A DNA stretch of 64,000 nucleotides from JACPPO01 sp965262505 (GCA_965262505.1 CBDHFM010000030.1:1612001-1676000); one strand, 5' to 3'. Counted from the stretch's first letter, positions 27,307 through 36,300 are shown. Made by a program: numbers and translations. Notes: a model not told the origin generated them from the sequence alone.

Positions 27307-27987
27307 TTGCCCTCCGTGCCCTGGTCTCGCCGCGGCCCGCCGGGGTCGTGCGCGCCCGGCCTCGCCCACGAGGCGCCGCCCACGCCTCTGCGGATTACCG
27401 GCAGCCAGGAGTCCGTGGTCCATCGCAGCTTCGCTCCGGGCGACCTCATCATCGTCAACGCCGGGACCGACAACGGCATCGACGTCGGGCAGGAGTACTT
27501 CACGCGGCGCGCGGTGCCGGTCGAGCGTCGTCCCATCAGCCGCGACAATCCGGCAACAATTCACACGTCGGGGTGGATCCGCATCTACGCCGTGGATGAG
27601 GAGATGTCGCTCGCGACCGTTACGTTTGGCTGCGACTCGGTCGAGCCGAACGATTATCTCGAGCCGTTCGTGTTGCCGGACATCCCCGAGGTTTCGATAA
27701 ACCGGCAGGAAGCACAGCGCGGTAACTACGGCCGCATCCTTACGGGCGCCGATAACCGCACCCTCTTCGGTAGCCGCGATTACTTCGTCGTCGACCGCGG
27801 CAGCAACCACGGCGTGACCGTCGGCGCGCAGTTCGTCGTCTACCGCGACAAGCTGCAGCCTGACACCTTCCTGGTCGAGCTTGGCGAGGCGGTGGCGGTG
27901 GAGGTCAAGCCGGACACCTCGACGCTGCAGAGCACGGTGTCCCGCGATGCGTTCACATCCGGCGATTACGTGGCGCTTAGAAAATAG
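27307..27987 (+). CDS. Hypothetical envelope protein, N-terminus probably frameshifted
   Basis: 226 residues in the longest frame, which opens at a poor TTG. The N-terminus reads SCAPGLAHEAPP, resembling the residue after a lipoprotein cleavage. A more natural start, ATG 27285 (MTIRYPIVALRALV), is in the preceding frame. The two could be joined by an indel around 27330-27345. The body has two repeated beta units, each with 'GDLIIVNAGTDNGIDVGQEY' or 'RDYFVVDRGSNHGVTVGAQF' followed by an A/V-rich strand. This pattern occurs in uncharacterised Acidobacteriota proteins near bamD. Function unknown. Confidence 0.65.
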   Translation: MPSVPWSRRGPPGSCAPGLAHEAPPTPLRITGSQESVVHRSFAPGDLIIVNAGTDNGIDVGQEYFTRRAVPVERRPISRDNPATIHTSGWIRIYAVDEEMSLATVTFGCDSVEPNDYLEPFVLPDIPEVSINRQEAQRGNYGRILTGADNRTLFGSRDYFVVDRGSNHGVTVGAQFVVYRDKLQPDTFLVELGEAVAVEVKPDTSTLQSTVSRDAFTSGDYVALRK

Positions 27988-28003
27988 CTCCCGCCACGGG
28001 CTG

Positions 28004-28600
28004 CTAGCTGGCTTTACGGGCGGGCGCGATGCTGACGTCGTCCACGCGCGCGTTCAGTAGCCTCTGGAGCCGGAGGCCATAGTCCGCAGCCGATGCCAGC
28101 GCGGTGAGCATCACGACCCAGAGCGCCGCATAGCCGATCGGCGCGAGCCACGGCAGCGGGCCCCACCCGAGGATCAACAGCAGAATCGCGGTCACCTGCG
28201 ACGCCATCTTGATCTTGCCGAGCGGCGAGGCGGGCATCGCGACGCCGCGGGTATGGGCGAAGCTCCGAAGCCCGGTTATGGCGAACTCGCGACCGATAAT
28301 GAGCGCCACCATCCACGCCGGCGCGAGGTTCAATTGCACGAGCGAAATGAACGCCGCCGACGTCAGCAGCTTGTCGGCGATCGGATCGAGCATTTGCCCA
28401 AGCGGCGTGATCTGCCGACGCCGTCGGGCCAGGTACCCGTCGAGCCAGTCGGTCATCGACGCGAGCGCGAAGATCGCCGCTCCGACCAGCTCTTTCGGCA
28501 TCCCGAGGATACGCCGACCCTCGAACTCGGTCAGTAACACGACGACCAGCAGCGGCACGAGAAACATTCGTACCAGCGTCAGCGCATTCGGCAGGTTCAT
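28004..28600 (-). CDS. pgsA: CDP-diacylglycerol--glycerol-3-phosphate 3-phosphatidyltransferase
   Basis: 198 residues from ATG 28600 (MNLPNALTLVRM); ATG 28621 is the alternative. A CDP-alcohol phosphatidyltransferase with several membrane segments. The catalytic motif DG-x2-AR-x8-G-x3-D-x3-D is complete (DWLDGYLARRRRQITPLGQM then LDPIADK, residues ~60-85). It makes phosphatidylglycerol phosphate in the inner membrane. Divergent from the nucleotidyltransferase gene with ~42 bp between starts, so their promoters must overlap. Confidence 0.93.
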   Translation of the reverse strand: MNLPNALTLVRMFLVPLLVVVLLTEFEGRRILGMPKELVGAAIFALASMTDWLDGYLARRRRQITPLGQMLDPIADKLLTSAAFISLVQLNLAPAWMVALIIGREFAITGLRSFAHTRGVAMPASPLGKIKMASQVTAILLLILGWGPLPWLAPIGYAALWVVMLTALASAADYGLRLQRLLNARVDDVSIAPARKAS

Positions 28601-28642
28601 CGAGGCCGCCAATTCTATCATCGAGTAAGATCGGTGATCGTC

Positions 28643-29701
28643 ATGAAGGCGATCCTTCTGGCTGGGGGCAAGGGAACTCGCCTGCGGCCGCTCACGATTC
28701 ACACGCCCAAACCGATCGTGCCGATCTTCAATCGGCCCTTTCTCCAGTTCCAGATCGACCTGCTCAAGCAGGTTCCGGAGATCGACGAGGTCATCCTGAG
28801 CCTGAACTACCAGCCGCGGCGAATCGAGGAGATCCTCGGCGACGGGTCCACGCTGGGCATCAAGATCCGCTACGTCGTGGAACCGGCGCCGCTCGGCACC
28901 GCGGGCGCGGTGAAATACGCAAGCGAAAACCTGTCGGAGTCGGTCGTGGTCTTCAACGGCGACGTGCTGACGCAGATCGACCTGGCGGCGGTCGTCAGGC
29001 TGCATCGGGAGCGCAAGGCGCGCGCCACGATCGTGCTGACGCCGGTCGAGAACCCCAGCGCCTACGGGCTCGTCGAAACCGACACGGAGGGCAACGTTCA
29101 GCGCTTCGTGGAGAAGCCCAGCGTCGATCGCATCACGACGAACCACATCAACGCGGGTATCTACGTGCTCGAGCCCGACACCTTCGACCGCATTCCCAGC
29201 GACGTGCCCTGGTCGATCGAACGGAGCTATTTCCCGTCTCTGGTCGAGCGGAGCGAGACATTCGTGGCGTTCGTCTACGAGGGCTACTGGATTGATATCG
29301 GGACGTCAGAGAAGTACACGCAAGTCCACCGTGACATCATGGACGGACGCTACGTCACGGCGCCGTTCCTGAATCTGCCTGCCCCACGGATCTCGGTGGC
29401 GCCCGATGCCATCGTTGAGGATGGCGCGACGGTGGAAGGCCCCTGCTTTATCGACGAGGGTGTCATCGTCAAGTCAGGGGCGCACATCGGCCCCTATTCG
29501 GTGATCGGCCGGCAGGCACAGGTGGCGGAGGATGCTTCGATCGAGGGTGCGATCCTCTGGCCGAACTGTCGCGTAGGCCGTGAAGCCTGGGTGCGCAACG
29601 CCATCCTGGGACGCCACTGCTACCTCGGGCGCGGCGTGAGCGTGGACGGCGGCGCGGTCCTCGGCGACAGAACGTCGCTGACCGACTACACCCGAGCCTG
29701 A
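28643..29701 (+). CDS. Sugar-1-phosphate nucleotidyltransferase (mannose-1-phosphate guanylyltransferase-like)
   Basis: 352 residues from ATG 28643; a GTG at 28634 adds three. The N-terminal nucleotidyltransferase fold has AILLAGGKGTRLRPLT, PKPIVPI and EPAPLGTAGAVK, with FNGDVLT for the metal site. The C-terminal ~100 residues are a left-handed beta-helix (hexapeptide repeats, SVIGRQAQVAEDASIEGAIL). It most resembles GDP-mannose pyrophosphorylases of the two-domain type, but glucose-1-phosphate thymidylyl- or uridylyltransferase is possible. It is followed 2 bp later by the phosphohexomutase, supporting GDP-mannose synthesis. Confidence 0.85.
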   Translation: MKAILLAGGKGTRLRPLTIHTPKPIVPIFNRPFLQFQIDLLKQVPEIDEVILSLNYQPRRIEEILGDGSTLGIKIRYVVEPAPLGTAGAVKYASENLSESVVVFNGDVLTQIDLAAVVRLHRERKARATIVLTPVENPSAYGLVETDTEGNVQRFVEKPSVDRITTNHINAGIYVLEPDTFDRIPSDVPWSIERSYFPSLVERSETFVAFVYEGYWIDIGTSEKYTQVHRDIMDGRYVTAPFLNLPAPRISVAPDAIVEDGATVEGPCFIDEGVIVKSGAHIGPYSVIGRQAQVAEDASIEGAILWPNCRVGREAWVRNAILGRHCYLGRGVSVDGGAVLGDRTSLTDYTRA

Positions 29702-29703
29702 CC

Positions 29704-31059
29704 GTGGACGTGAATCCCGACATCTTCAAGGCCTACGATATCCGTGGCGTGTATCCCGCCGAGATCAACGAAACAGTCGCGCGACTGATCGGACGCGGAC
29801 TTGCCGCCTACCTCCAGACAGCCACGATTGGCATGTCGCGTGACATGCGGGTGTCCTCGCCTGCTCTCGCGTCAGCGTTCATCGACGGGGTCCGTGAACA
29901 GGGCACCGACGTGATCGATTACGGGATGATGGGCACCGACATGCTGTACTTCGCGGTGGTCCGCGACGGCCTCGGCGGAGGGGCGCAGGTCACGGCCTCG
30001 CACAACCCGAAGCAGTACAACGGCGTCAAGATGGTGCGGGCCGGTGCCTTGCCTCTGAGCGGCGACGCCGGCATCGGCGATATCTGCGACATGATCGCCG
30101 GCGATCGCCTTCCGCCGCCTGCGGCGCACCGCGGCTCGATCTCGACGCGTCACGTGGTGCCCGAGTATCTGGAGAAGGTGATGTCGTTCATCGATCCAGC
30201 GGCGATCAAGCCCTTCTCGGTGGTGCTCGACGCCGGCAGCGGCATGGCCGGCCTCACGGTGCCTGCGGTCTTCGAGCGGCTGCCCTGCAAAACGACGAAC
30301 CTCTGTTGTGAGATAGACGGCACGTTTCCCAACCACGAGGCGAATCCGCTCATCGAGGAGAACCGCCAGGACGTTACCGCCGAGGTCATTCGTCAGAAGG
30401 CGGACATCGGCATCGCCTGGGACGGCGACGCGGATCGTTGTTTCTTCATCGACGGGAGCGGCGAGTTCATCTCAGGCGACTTCGTGACCGCGCTCCTCGC
30501 CGAGGCGTTCTTGCTGAAGCACCCTGGCTCGACGATCATCTACGACCTGCGCGCGAGCCACGCGGTCAGAGACCTCGTGGCACGATACGGCGGCCGCGCG
30601 CTGATGAACCGCGTGGGCCATGCGTTCATCAAGCGACGGATGCGCGAAGAAGACGCCATCTTCGGCGGCGAGGTGACCGGACACTACTACTTCCGCGACT
30701 TCTACTACGCCGATAACGGGCTGATTCCGGCGCTGCTCATCCTCGAGCTCATGTCGAAGAAAGACCGGTCCCTGCACGACCTGCTACAGCCGTTTCGCGA
30801 GCGTTATTTCATTTCAGGAGAGATCAACACGAAGCTGGCATCGATGCAGGAGGTGCCGCAGAGGCTCGCGGCGGTCGAGGCGCGTTACACGGATGCGGCG
30901 CTCGCACGGCTCGACGGCTTGTCGGTGGACTACCCGGACTGGCACTTCAACCTGCGGCCGTCCAACACCGAGCCGCTGCTGCGCCTCAATCTCGAGGCGG
31001 CGTCGCCGGCTCTGATGGAGAAGAAACGCGACGAGGTGCTTGGCCTCGTTCGCGGGTAG
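29704..31059 (+). CDS. manB: Phosphomannomutase/phosphoglucomutase
   Basis: 451 residues with the alpha-D-phosphohexomutase four-domain layout. It starts at GTG 29704 (VNPDIFKAYDIRGVYP). The phosphoserine loop is VTASHNPKQYNG (~residue 100), the metal loop is WDGDADRCFFIDG (~240), and the sugar loop is GGEVTGHYYFRDF (~320). The phosphate-binding end is LRPSNTEPLLRLNLE. It supplies mannose- or glucose-1-phosphate to the preceding nucleotidyltransferase. A palindromic MITE-like repeat begins 5 bp after its stop. Confidence 0.93.
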   Translation: MDVNPDIFKAYDIRGVYPAEINETVARLIGRGLAAYLQTATIGMSRDMRVSSPALASAFIDGVREQGTDVIDYGMMGTDMLYFAVVRDGLGGGAQVTASHNPKQYNGVKMVRAGALPLSGDAGIGDICDMIAGDRLPPPAAHRGSISTRHVVPEYLEKVMSFIDPAAIKPFSVVLDAGSGMAGLTVPAVFERLPCKTTNLCCEIDGTFPNHEANPLIEENRQDVTAEVIRQKADIGIAWDGDADRCFFIDGSGEFISGDFVTALLAEAFLLKHPGSTIIYDLRASHAVRDLVARYGGRALMNRVGHAFIKRRMREEDAIFGGEVTGHYYFRDFYYADNGLIPALLILELMSKKDRSLHDLLQPFRERYFISGEINTKLASMQEVPQRLAAVEARYTDAALARLDGLSVDYPDWHFNLRPSNTEPLLRLNLEAASPALMEKKRDEVLGLVRG

Positions 31060-31063
31060 AGCC

Positions 31064-31203
31064 GGTTGATAACCTCCAGGCGGGTCCTGACCGCGGACAG
31101 CCCCACTCGTGCTCGGCGCCAAAAGCACCCGTCACGTGGGAGGCGCCTGCGGCGCGAGCGGGGCGGCCCCGTCCGCGGCCACCCGCGACGAGGTCATGAA
31201 ACC
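31064..31203 (-). mobile_element. ~140-bp palindromic MITE-like repeat, copy 1
   Basis: Its plus strand is the reverse complement of the element at 40784-40924, with high identity over the whole length (both contain GGCGGGTCCTGACCGCGGAC and GCGGCCCCGTCCGCGGCCAC). The ends are inverted: GGTTGATAACCTC at the left and GAGGTCATGAAACC at the right. The two halves of the element also resemble each other as an imperfect inverted repeat. It encodes no protein. It abuts the manB stop and precedes tRNA-Gly. Confidence 0.8.
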
Positions 31204-31236
31204 GCGCCTACAAGGCCTGCGCTACAATTCCCGCAA

Positions 31237-31310
31237 GCGGGCTTAGCATAGTGGTAATGCTCTGGCTTCCCAAGCCAGCTAGACGGGTTCGATTCCCGTA
31301 GCCCGCTCCA
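31237..31310 (+). tRNA. tRNA-Gly (anticodon CCC)
   Basis: A complete cloverleaf: acceptor GCGGGCT/AGCCCGC, D-stem AGCA/TGCT, anticodon stem CTGGC/GCCAG around the loop TTCCCAA (anticodon CCC), T-arm ACGGG TTCGATT CCCGT, discriminator T and an encoded CCA. The 3' end is repeated at 37538-37559. Confidence 0.96.
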
Positions 31311-31311
31311 G
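31290..31311 (+). repeat. Direct repeat at the tRNA-Gly 3' end (att-like, left copy)
   Basis: A 22-bp stretch from the T-loop through the CCA end plus one base, identical and in the same orientation at 37538-37559. tRNA 3' ends are classical attachment sites for tyrosine integrases, so the pair probably marks the borders of an inserted segment of about 6.25 kb. Confidence 0.7.
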
Positions 31312-31380
31312 CCGATCGCAATCTGTCGGGACCAGGTCGGCGCGTGTCCGCGTCGACCGAGGCTCTCGAGCGCCTCCTGA

Positions 31381-32637
31381 CTATTGTTGTGTCGAGGCGG
31401 CCGGCCTGGCAAACCGAGCCGGGTCGATCGGGACATTGGCCCGCACCTCGCTCAGTTCGAATTCGTCCTGCCCGCTCAGCCACGTGAGGGTCCAGCGAAA
31501 AGGCATCATCACCCCTGCAACTTCGCGATAGTCGGCGTAGTCAATCTGCGTGGGAACACGACCGACTGCGGTGTCCGCATACCGCACCAGCCGGGTCAGC
31601 AAGCCTGTCTCGTCGTCGAAATAGAAGGTGGCGAACAATCCCTCGCCTGCGGATCCCCCTTGAACAACCTGGACCCGGCGGTCCGCAATGGTGATCGGAT
31701 AACTGACGCGCCAATCGCCCAGGACCTGCTTCACCGGCCCCGGAAAGGACATCTGCGCGTCCAGCCTCGCCCCGTCCAGTTCATCTCCCGTCAGTGCAAG
31801 CACCGGCACCGGCGTGTTGAGTGACGTCTTCCAACCGTCACGACCGTCGTAGGTCGTGACGAGGTCTCCGAAGTCCGAGTGGATGATCGTGGCGCGCCGA
31901 TCGGGAGCCTGGGCAAAGATTTCAACCGAGCCGGGCCCCATGAACCCCACGCTCGTGCCCTCAGCCGCAAAGCTCGTGAGGCCAGCCAGGCGCTCGGCCC
32001 CGCCGAGGGCCTGAATGTACTTGTCCAGAATCTCATCGACGGCAGGCGCCCCTGGAACCGGCTCCAGGACGTCGTCCTCGACGCTCGGTTCGCTGTACAG
32101 CGCAGCCATCGTCGGCGTGACCATGGGGCGTTGGCTGCCGCGATGACAGGTCCAGCAGGTCACAACCTGGCGTCCACCGAAGTTGGCCCGATTGATGCCG
32201 TCCATCATCAGCACCATCCGTCGCGCCGTCTGCTTCAGGGGGGTGTCGGCCGCCCAGTCCGCCCCGCTGAAGCCGGCCCCAACGTGGCACTGAGAGCAGC
32301 AGAAGCTCAGGGCGGCCGAGAAGACCCCCATCGTTCCCATGAATTCGTCCACGGGAATCCCCCTGAGCACTTGAACGTTCTCGAACGCCTCTTCCGAGCT
32401 GAGCGGTCGCGTGTCCTGCCCAGGCTGACCTCCAGGCTGACGAGCTCCCGGGAACGCCTCAACGCCGCAGGCCGGCAAACCGGCACCCCGCCGCGTGTTC
32501 TCATCCGCCTGACCAAAGGAGGCTATGGATGGGCGGGATGAAGCCTCCTGTCCGCCTGTGGCCAACGCGACGCCGACAAGCGACACCACCGTCGTTCCAG
32601 CAGCAGCGAGGATCATCCGCCTCGATAGGAGCTTCAT
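31381..32637 (-). CDS. Secreted diheme cytochrome, photosynthetic reaction-centre cytochrome c-like
   Basis: 418 residues from ATG 32637, with AGGAGA nine bases upstream. The signal peptide carries a twin-arginine-like start (LSRRMILAAAG). Two heme sites, CSQCH (~residue 95) and CWTCH (~135), lie in the FMGTMGVFSAALSFCCSQCH-type context of the reaction-centre cytochrome c subunit family. That context also occurs in non-phototrophic Acidobacteriota. From ~170 comes a beta-rich domain (IQALGGAERLAGLTSF) like outer-membrane lipoprotein carriers. No phototrophy genes are present, so it is probably a respiratory or extracellular electron carrier. The next gene upstream ends 11 bp away. Confidence 0.78.
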   Translation of the reverse strand: MKLLSRRMILAAAGTTVVSLVGVALATGGQEASSRPSIASFGQADENTRRGAGLPACGVEAFPGARQPGGQPGQDTRPLSSEEAFENVQVLRGIPVDEFMGTMGVFSAALSFCCSQCHVGAGFSGADWAADTPLKQTARRMVLMMDGINRANFGGRQVVTCWTCHRGSQRPMVTPTMAALYSEPSVEDDVLEPVPGAPAVDEILDKYIQALGGAERLAGLTSFAAEGTSVGFMGPGSVEIFAQAPDRRATIIHSDFGDLVTTYDGRDGWKTSLNTPVPVLALTGDELDGARLDAQMSFPGPVKQVLGDWRVSYPITIADRRVQVVQGGSAGEGLFATFYFDDETGLLTRLVRYADTAVGRVPTQIDYADYREVAGVMMPFRWTLTWLSGQDEFELSEVRANVPIDPARFARPAASTQQ

Positions 32638-32648
32638 ACTCGTGTCTC

Positions 32649-34151
32649 CTATCGCTCGGTCGTCGTTTCGATCAAATCCAGGATCGCGGCCGTCAGCATC
32701 GAATCGCCCGTGCCGATGGAGGCCTGCTGGGAGAAATGATTGTGTCCCAGGAGCTGCCTGAAGCGCGGCATGACACCGTGCTCCAGCATGAGCTCCTGCA
32801 CGAGGGTGATAGTGGAACGCTGGTACTCCTGTGGATCGAGCTCCGCCATCGTCAGGAGCACTGGCACGTCCGTGCGGCTGATGCGACCCGTGACGGTCAT
32901 CTCGGGCCACCGCCCTTCGTCCTGGCCGTAATAGCTCATCAGGCTGCCTGTGACGTTGTCCGGATCGAGCGAGTAGCTGCCTGACACGAGTATCGCGCCC
33001 GCCGGAGCTTCAGTGGCCGCCGGCATCAGCTCGGGCCTGAATACGTAGGTGGCGACGTGGGTCGCCCCGATGCCGGCGCCAATGACAAAGACCTGCTCTG
33101 GATCACCGCCGTACTCCGCGATGTTCTCTTTTACCCACATGACAGCCGCACCGATGTCGCGCGCCGCCTCCGGCCACGCGATCTCCGACGCTGGGCGGTA
33201 CGTCCCGTTGACGCCGACAAATCCGAGGCTCGCGAAATATTCACCCGCGTTGACATGCGCCTCCTTGGTATCGGCGGCGAAGTCACCACCGTGGAAGAAC
33301 ATGACCACAGGCACGGGTTCGGGCCACCGCCGGTGCGTCGCCGTATGGACGTCCAGCCGGTGTCTCTCATCAGGACCATAGGCAAGGTCCTTCACGACCT
33401 CCACCTCGTCGGGTCCGTAGACCCGGGGGACCGCCTCGTACAACGCACGGCTCTTCGTGAACACGTCGCTGGTGACGGCGTCACCCATCGCCGCGAGCTC
33501 CGAGGCGACATGTTCCGGCATGCCTGCGCGCGCCGTCGCGGCCAGGCTCAGGCCGCGCTCACTGGGAAACGCCTGCCGCCACGCCTGGCGCGGCTCGGTG
33601 GCGTCGGTGTCGCACGCCTCCAGCGAGATTTCGCTCGCGCGGTTGATGGGGCTGGTCCACGCGTCCGTGCCCGCCGGACCAGTCTCCTCGGCGAGTGTCA
33701 GGCACAGATCCGGTCGTGACACAAGGCTCACCTGGCCCCACGAAAACGTCCAGCGTTGCAGTTCAGAGTCCGAGCAGGCCTGAACAAATAGACCCGCTCC
33801 GGGCTCTGCCGCCTCGACGGCAAGACAACGATCGTAGTGATGTGCCAGGATCCGACCACTCCCGTCGGCCGCGCTCACGAAGACCTGGTCTTGCTGGTCC
33901 TGGGCCGTCCTCCCGTACTTGCAGCTGTGCGCCTGCAGGCGCGCATCGACCCTGGCATTGGGACCCGTTCCCGAGATGTCCACGCAGTAGCCACGCGGCT
34001 CGTCGAGTGGATCCGCAGTTCTCAGTAGCCTATTTTCCAACACAGCACCACTGCGGTCCTGACGGCCGCTGAGGCCCTCCGTCATGCCGACGAGTGCGAC
34101 CGTCGCACCGATCAGGAAGGTCACAGCTAGAGAACCCTTCGTCGTCGCCAT
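32649..34151 (-). CDS. Secreted lectin-esterase-like protein with a probably inactive nucleophile site
   Basis: 500 residues: a signal peptide, a ricin-B-like beta-trefoil (residues ~40-185, with QxW-like units such as SELQRWTF and LCLTLAEETG), then an alpha/beta-hydrolase of the carboxylesterase type (~235-500). The oxyanion motif is HGGDF, and the downstream Asp (MAELDPQEYQ) and His (LLGHNHFSQ) are retained. The nucleophile elbow, normally GxSxG, reads VIGAGIGATH, so Ser is replaced by Gly. Hydrolysis by the usual mechanism is therefore unlikely. It is followed by the cytochrome gene, as on one transcript. Confidence 0.75.
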   Translation of the reverse strand: MATTKGSLAVTFLIGATVALVGMTEGLSGRQDRSGAVLENRLLRTADPLDEPRGYCVDISGTGPNARVDARLQAHSCKYGRTAQDQQDQVFVSAADGSGRILAHHYDRCLAVEAAEPGAGLFVQACSDSELQRWTFSWGQVSLVSRPDLCLTLAEETGPAGTDAWTSPINRASEISLEACDTDATEPRQAWRQAFPSERGLSLAATARAGMPEHVASELAAMGDAVTSDVFTKSRALYEAVPRVYGPDEVEVVKDLAYGPDERHRLDVHTATHRRWPEPVPVVMFFHGGDFAADTKEAHVNAGEYFASLGFVGVNGTYRPASEIAWPEAARDIGAAVMWVKENIAEYGGDPEQVFVIGAGIGATHVATYVFRPELMPAATEAPAGAILVSGSYSLDPDNVTGSLMSYYGQDEGRWPEMTVTGRISRTDVPVLLTMAELDPQEYQRSTITLVQELMLEHGVMPRFRQLLGHNHFSQQASIGTGDSMLTAAILDLIETTTER

Positions 34152-34319
34152 TCTTGCCTCCTGGTTCCTCTGTTGAAGACGGGAGCTAGCGCGAGCGCAC
34201 CACCACCCCGGGGCCGAGCAGTCTGTTCACACGTTGCGCCCAATATTTCTGCGTGTCGTGCAGGGCGCGCCGTCAACGGCTACGCGTCAGTGCGAAGGGA
34301 ATCGGCCAATCCGCCCACG

Positions 34320-34757
34320 TCATTGCGCAACGAGAGGGCCGCCCCCTGTTGGCTGCTCGAGGACGGTACCGTCCTCTTTGGTGACCTGGGCGAGCCGCGC
34401 GTATCGCTGCGCTGTCTGTGCGTTCCTGACCGGGTGCGCTTCGACGGTCACCTGCTCTCCGAGCCTGAGCGTGTCCTTCGTCCAGCCCCCACGCAACATG
34501 ACGTGTACGGGATGCGTTTCAATCCTCCAGTCGACAGTGTCGCTGCCTGCCTCCGTCACTTCGACATAGAGGTACACATGGGGATTCCGCCAATCGAGAC
34601 GGGTCAGCCGACCCTGGACCGTGACGATCGCGTCGGCATCGAAATATTCCTGACTGTGGTGCGCGAACGCATCCGAGGCCAACGCCAGGGCAACGGCGGC
34701 GAGGGTTGCAACGGTGACCCTCGTCGCCGTCAATACGGTTGATAGCCAGCAGTTCAT
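34320..34757 (-). CDS. DUF6152-family secreted protein
   Basis: 145 residues from ATG 34757 (MNCWLSTV), with a signal peptide ending DAFAHHS. The family pattern is clear: AHHSQEYFDADAIVTVQGRLTRLDWRNPHVYLYVEV near the start, then RGGWTKDTLRLGEQVTVEAHPVRN. DUF6152 proteins are small periplasmic beta-barrel-like proteins, frequent in multiple copies in Acidobacteriota and Proteobacteria; their function is not established. It sits between the esterase-like gene and the next hypothetical, all on the minus strand. Confidence 0.82.
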   Translation of the reverse strand: MNCWLSTVLTATRVTVATLAAVALALASDAFAHHSQEYFDADAIVTVQGRLTRLDWRNPHVYLYVEVTEAGSDTVDWRIETHPVHVMLRGGWTKDTLRLGEQVTVEAHPVRNAQTAQRYARLAQVTKEDGTVLEQPTGGGPLVAQ

Positions 34758-34829
34758 TTTGCTCGCCTTCTGCGACTCGGGGAAAGGCCCGGCGCATGCA
34801 GCGTTGACGATCGACACGCAGTTGCGGAA

Positions 34830-35597
34830 TTACTGCGAGTCACCCTGTGGCAGCCGAATCCAGTCCGGATCCTGATACTTCGAAGGAAAGAATTGCGCTG
34901 GGAACCTCGCCTCCTCGGGAACGCACTCGTACGGCACCAACTCGATCGCGGTACGTTCCCATTCGTACGTGAACGTATACGGTTCCAGCAGAATGAGCGG
35001 ATCCTCCACGATCGCTTCCACTCTCAAACGGTCGCCAATGCGCCGATACCGCTCGGTCACCTTCTTCAGTGTCGATGAGGCCACATTCCCTGAGTTGACG
35101 TGCCCGTTCGGATCGAAATCGAACTTCGTGGTCTCGATCACCAAGCTGTCTCCCTCGTACCGACCGACCGAGTGCCCCTGCATACTGAAATCAGCCGGCC
35201 CTGGTGTCGGATGGCCGTGCCCCTCCAGCCAGACGGTACGAACGACGTCGTCCTTCTCATAGATGAGCCGCACGCGGTCCGGCGGCTGCTCGATTCGAAA
35301 ATTGTAGGGGTCACGAATGATGACTGGTGCAGTGGCCGGACGGCAGTCGTATCTCGGCGCCAGCACCTCGTCGAACATCTCCCGAAATCCGATGGCACGG
35401 GCCGTCAGGCGGACAGGCCCATCCTCTCCAACCCTCCCTCTCCGAGCCCAGATTTGCGACAGATCAGGAATCTCAGTTGAGGATCCCGTAGACTGGGCAT
35501 CAACGCTCGCTGGGCCGTGTCCAGTCACCACCAACAGCAAGGTAACAACTGCAACCCTCTGGAACGCTCCACGTCGAGGGGCTGAAAGAATACCCAT
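34830..35597 (-). CDS. Hypothetical secreted protein often found beside DUF6152 genes
   Basis: 255 residues from ATG 35597, with a signal peptide (VVTLLLVVTGHGPASVDA). Conserved-looking segments: RYDCRPATAPVIIRDPYNFRIEQ, RLIYEKDDVVRTVWLEGH, SVGRYEGDSLVIETTKFD and LTERYRRIGDRLRVEAIVEDP (as VTERYRRIGDRL here). This pattern recurs in Acidobacteriota proteins in the same neighbourhoods as DUF6152; no biochemical role is known. It shares the minus-strand cluster inside the tRNA-bounded segment. Confidence 0.72.
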   Translation of the reverse strand: MGILSAPRRGAFQRVAVVTLLLVVTGHGPASVDAQSTGSSTEIPDLSQIWARRGRVGEDGPVRLTARAIGFREMFDEVLAPRYDCRPATAPVIIRDPYNFRIEQPPDRVRLIYEKDDVVRTVWLEGHGHPTPGPADFSMQGHSVGRYEGDSLVIETTKFDFDPNGHVNSGNVASSTLKKVTERYRRIGDRLRVEAIVEDPLILLEPYTFTYEWERTAIELVPYECVPEEARFPAQFFPSKYQDPDWIRLPQGDSQ

Positions 35598-35763
35598 TTC
35601 GGACCGCCCTTGATAGCTCGCCAGACGGGTTTCTGTCAAGCGCAAACTGTGGCAGCACGCAGGCCAGGAGAGGGACGAAGAGACGGCCAGCTACGTGCGG
35701 CCGTGCGGTGCGCGACGAGTGTGGAGCCTTCCGAGGAGATGCCCGAAAACTTCGGCGGGTGCC

Positions 35764-36300
35764 TCAGTTCGCGTTCGTTGCGGCGAGCTGAGAAAGCGTC
35801 TCGTCCAGCGTGTTCCTGTCCAACAAGCGGCCGTTGACCACGACCGCGTTGATTCTTTTCGTGTTGGCGATTTGCTGCAACGGACTCGCATCCAGCACTA
35901 CGAGGTCAGCGAGCATGCCTGTCTGGATGGTCCCGAATTCCTTCTCCTTGCCGAGGAGACGCGCCGGATTGCTGGTGGCCGCCTGCAGCGCTTCCATCGG
36001 CGTCAGGCCGGCGTTGTTCAATTCGGCGAGGGCATCGTGCAGACTGAAACCGGAGAACCTCCACGGCCGGCCGGTATCCGTGCCGGCAAGAAACCCTACC
36101 CCGGCACCTCGCATGATGCCGACTACGGCCCGGCGATTCGCCTCGACCAACGCCGCCAGTGCCTGCTGTTCAGACGATGGTGATGGTGGTTCGGGGGCCG
36201 CGTCAGCTCGCCGCTGCCAGGTGGCCCTCAGCCCAGCCGGTACGTACTTCGCCATGGCAGCACCACGCGCGCGTTCCGCCTTGATTCCCCCGCCGGGCAT
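35764..36300 (-). CDS. Amidohydrolase, 3' part of a frameshifted gene
   Basis: 178 residues from ATG 36300 (MPGGGIKAERARGAAM). It contains the C-terminal half of a metal-dependent amidohydrolase: GVGFLAGTDTG with the metal-binding Asp (~residue 75), LTPMEALQAATSNPARLLG, GTIQTGMLADLVVLDASPL and VVVNGRLLDR. It lacks the HxH metal site, which lies in the other frame at 36203-37252. The upstream frame can be entered by skipping one base just before 36300, so the two parts were one gene of about 495 residues. As given, neither part should be active. Confidence 0.75.
   Translation of the reverse strand: MPGGGIKAERARGAAMAKYVPAGLRATWQRRADAAPEPPSPSSEQQALAALVEANRRAVVGIMRGAGVGFLAGTDTGRPWRFSGFSLHDALAELNNAGLTPMEALQAATSNPARLLGKEKEFGTIQTGMLADLVVLDASPLQQIANTKRINAVVVNGRLLDRNTLDETLSQLAATNAN

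Noticed and set aside
31066..31251. 61-codon open frame across the first palindromic repeat
   Set aside because: It runs through non-coding repeat and into tRNA-Gly; no ribosome-binding site and no counterpart in the second copy.
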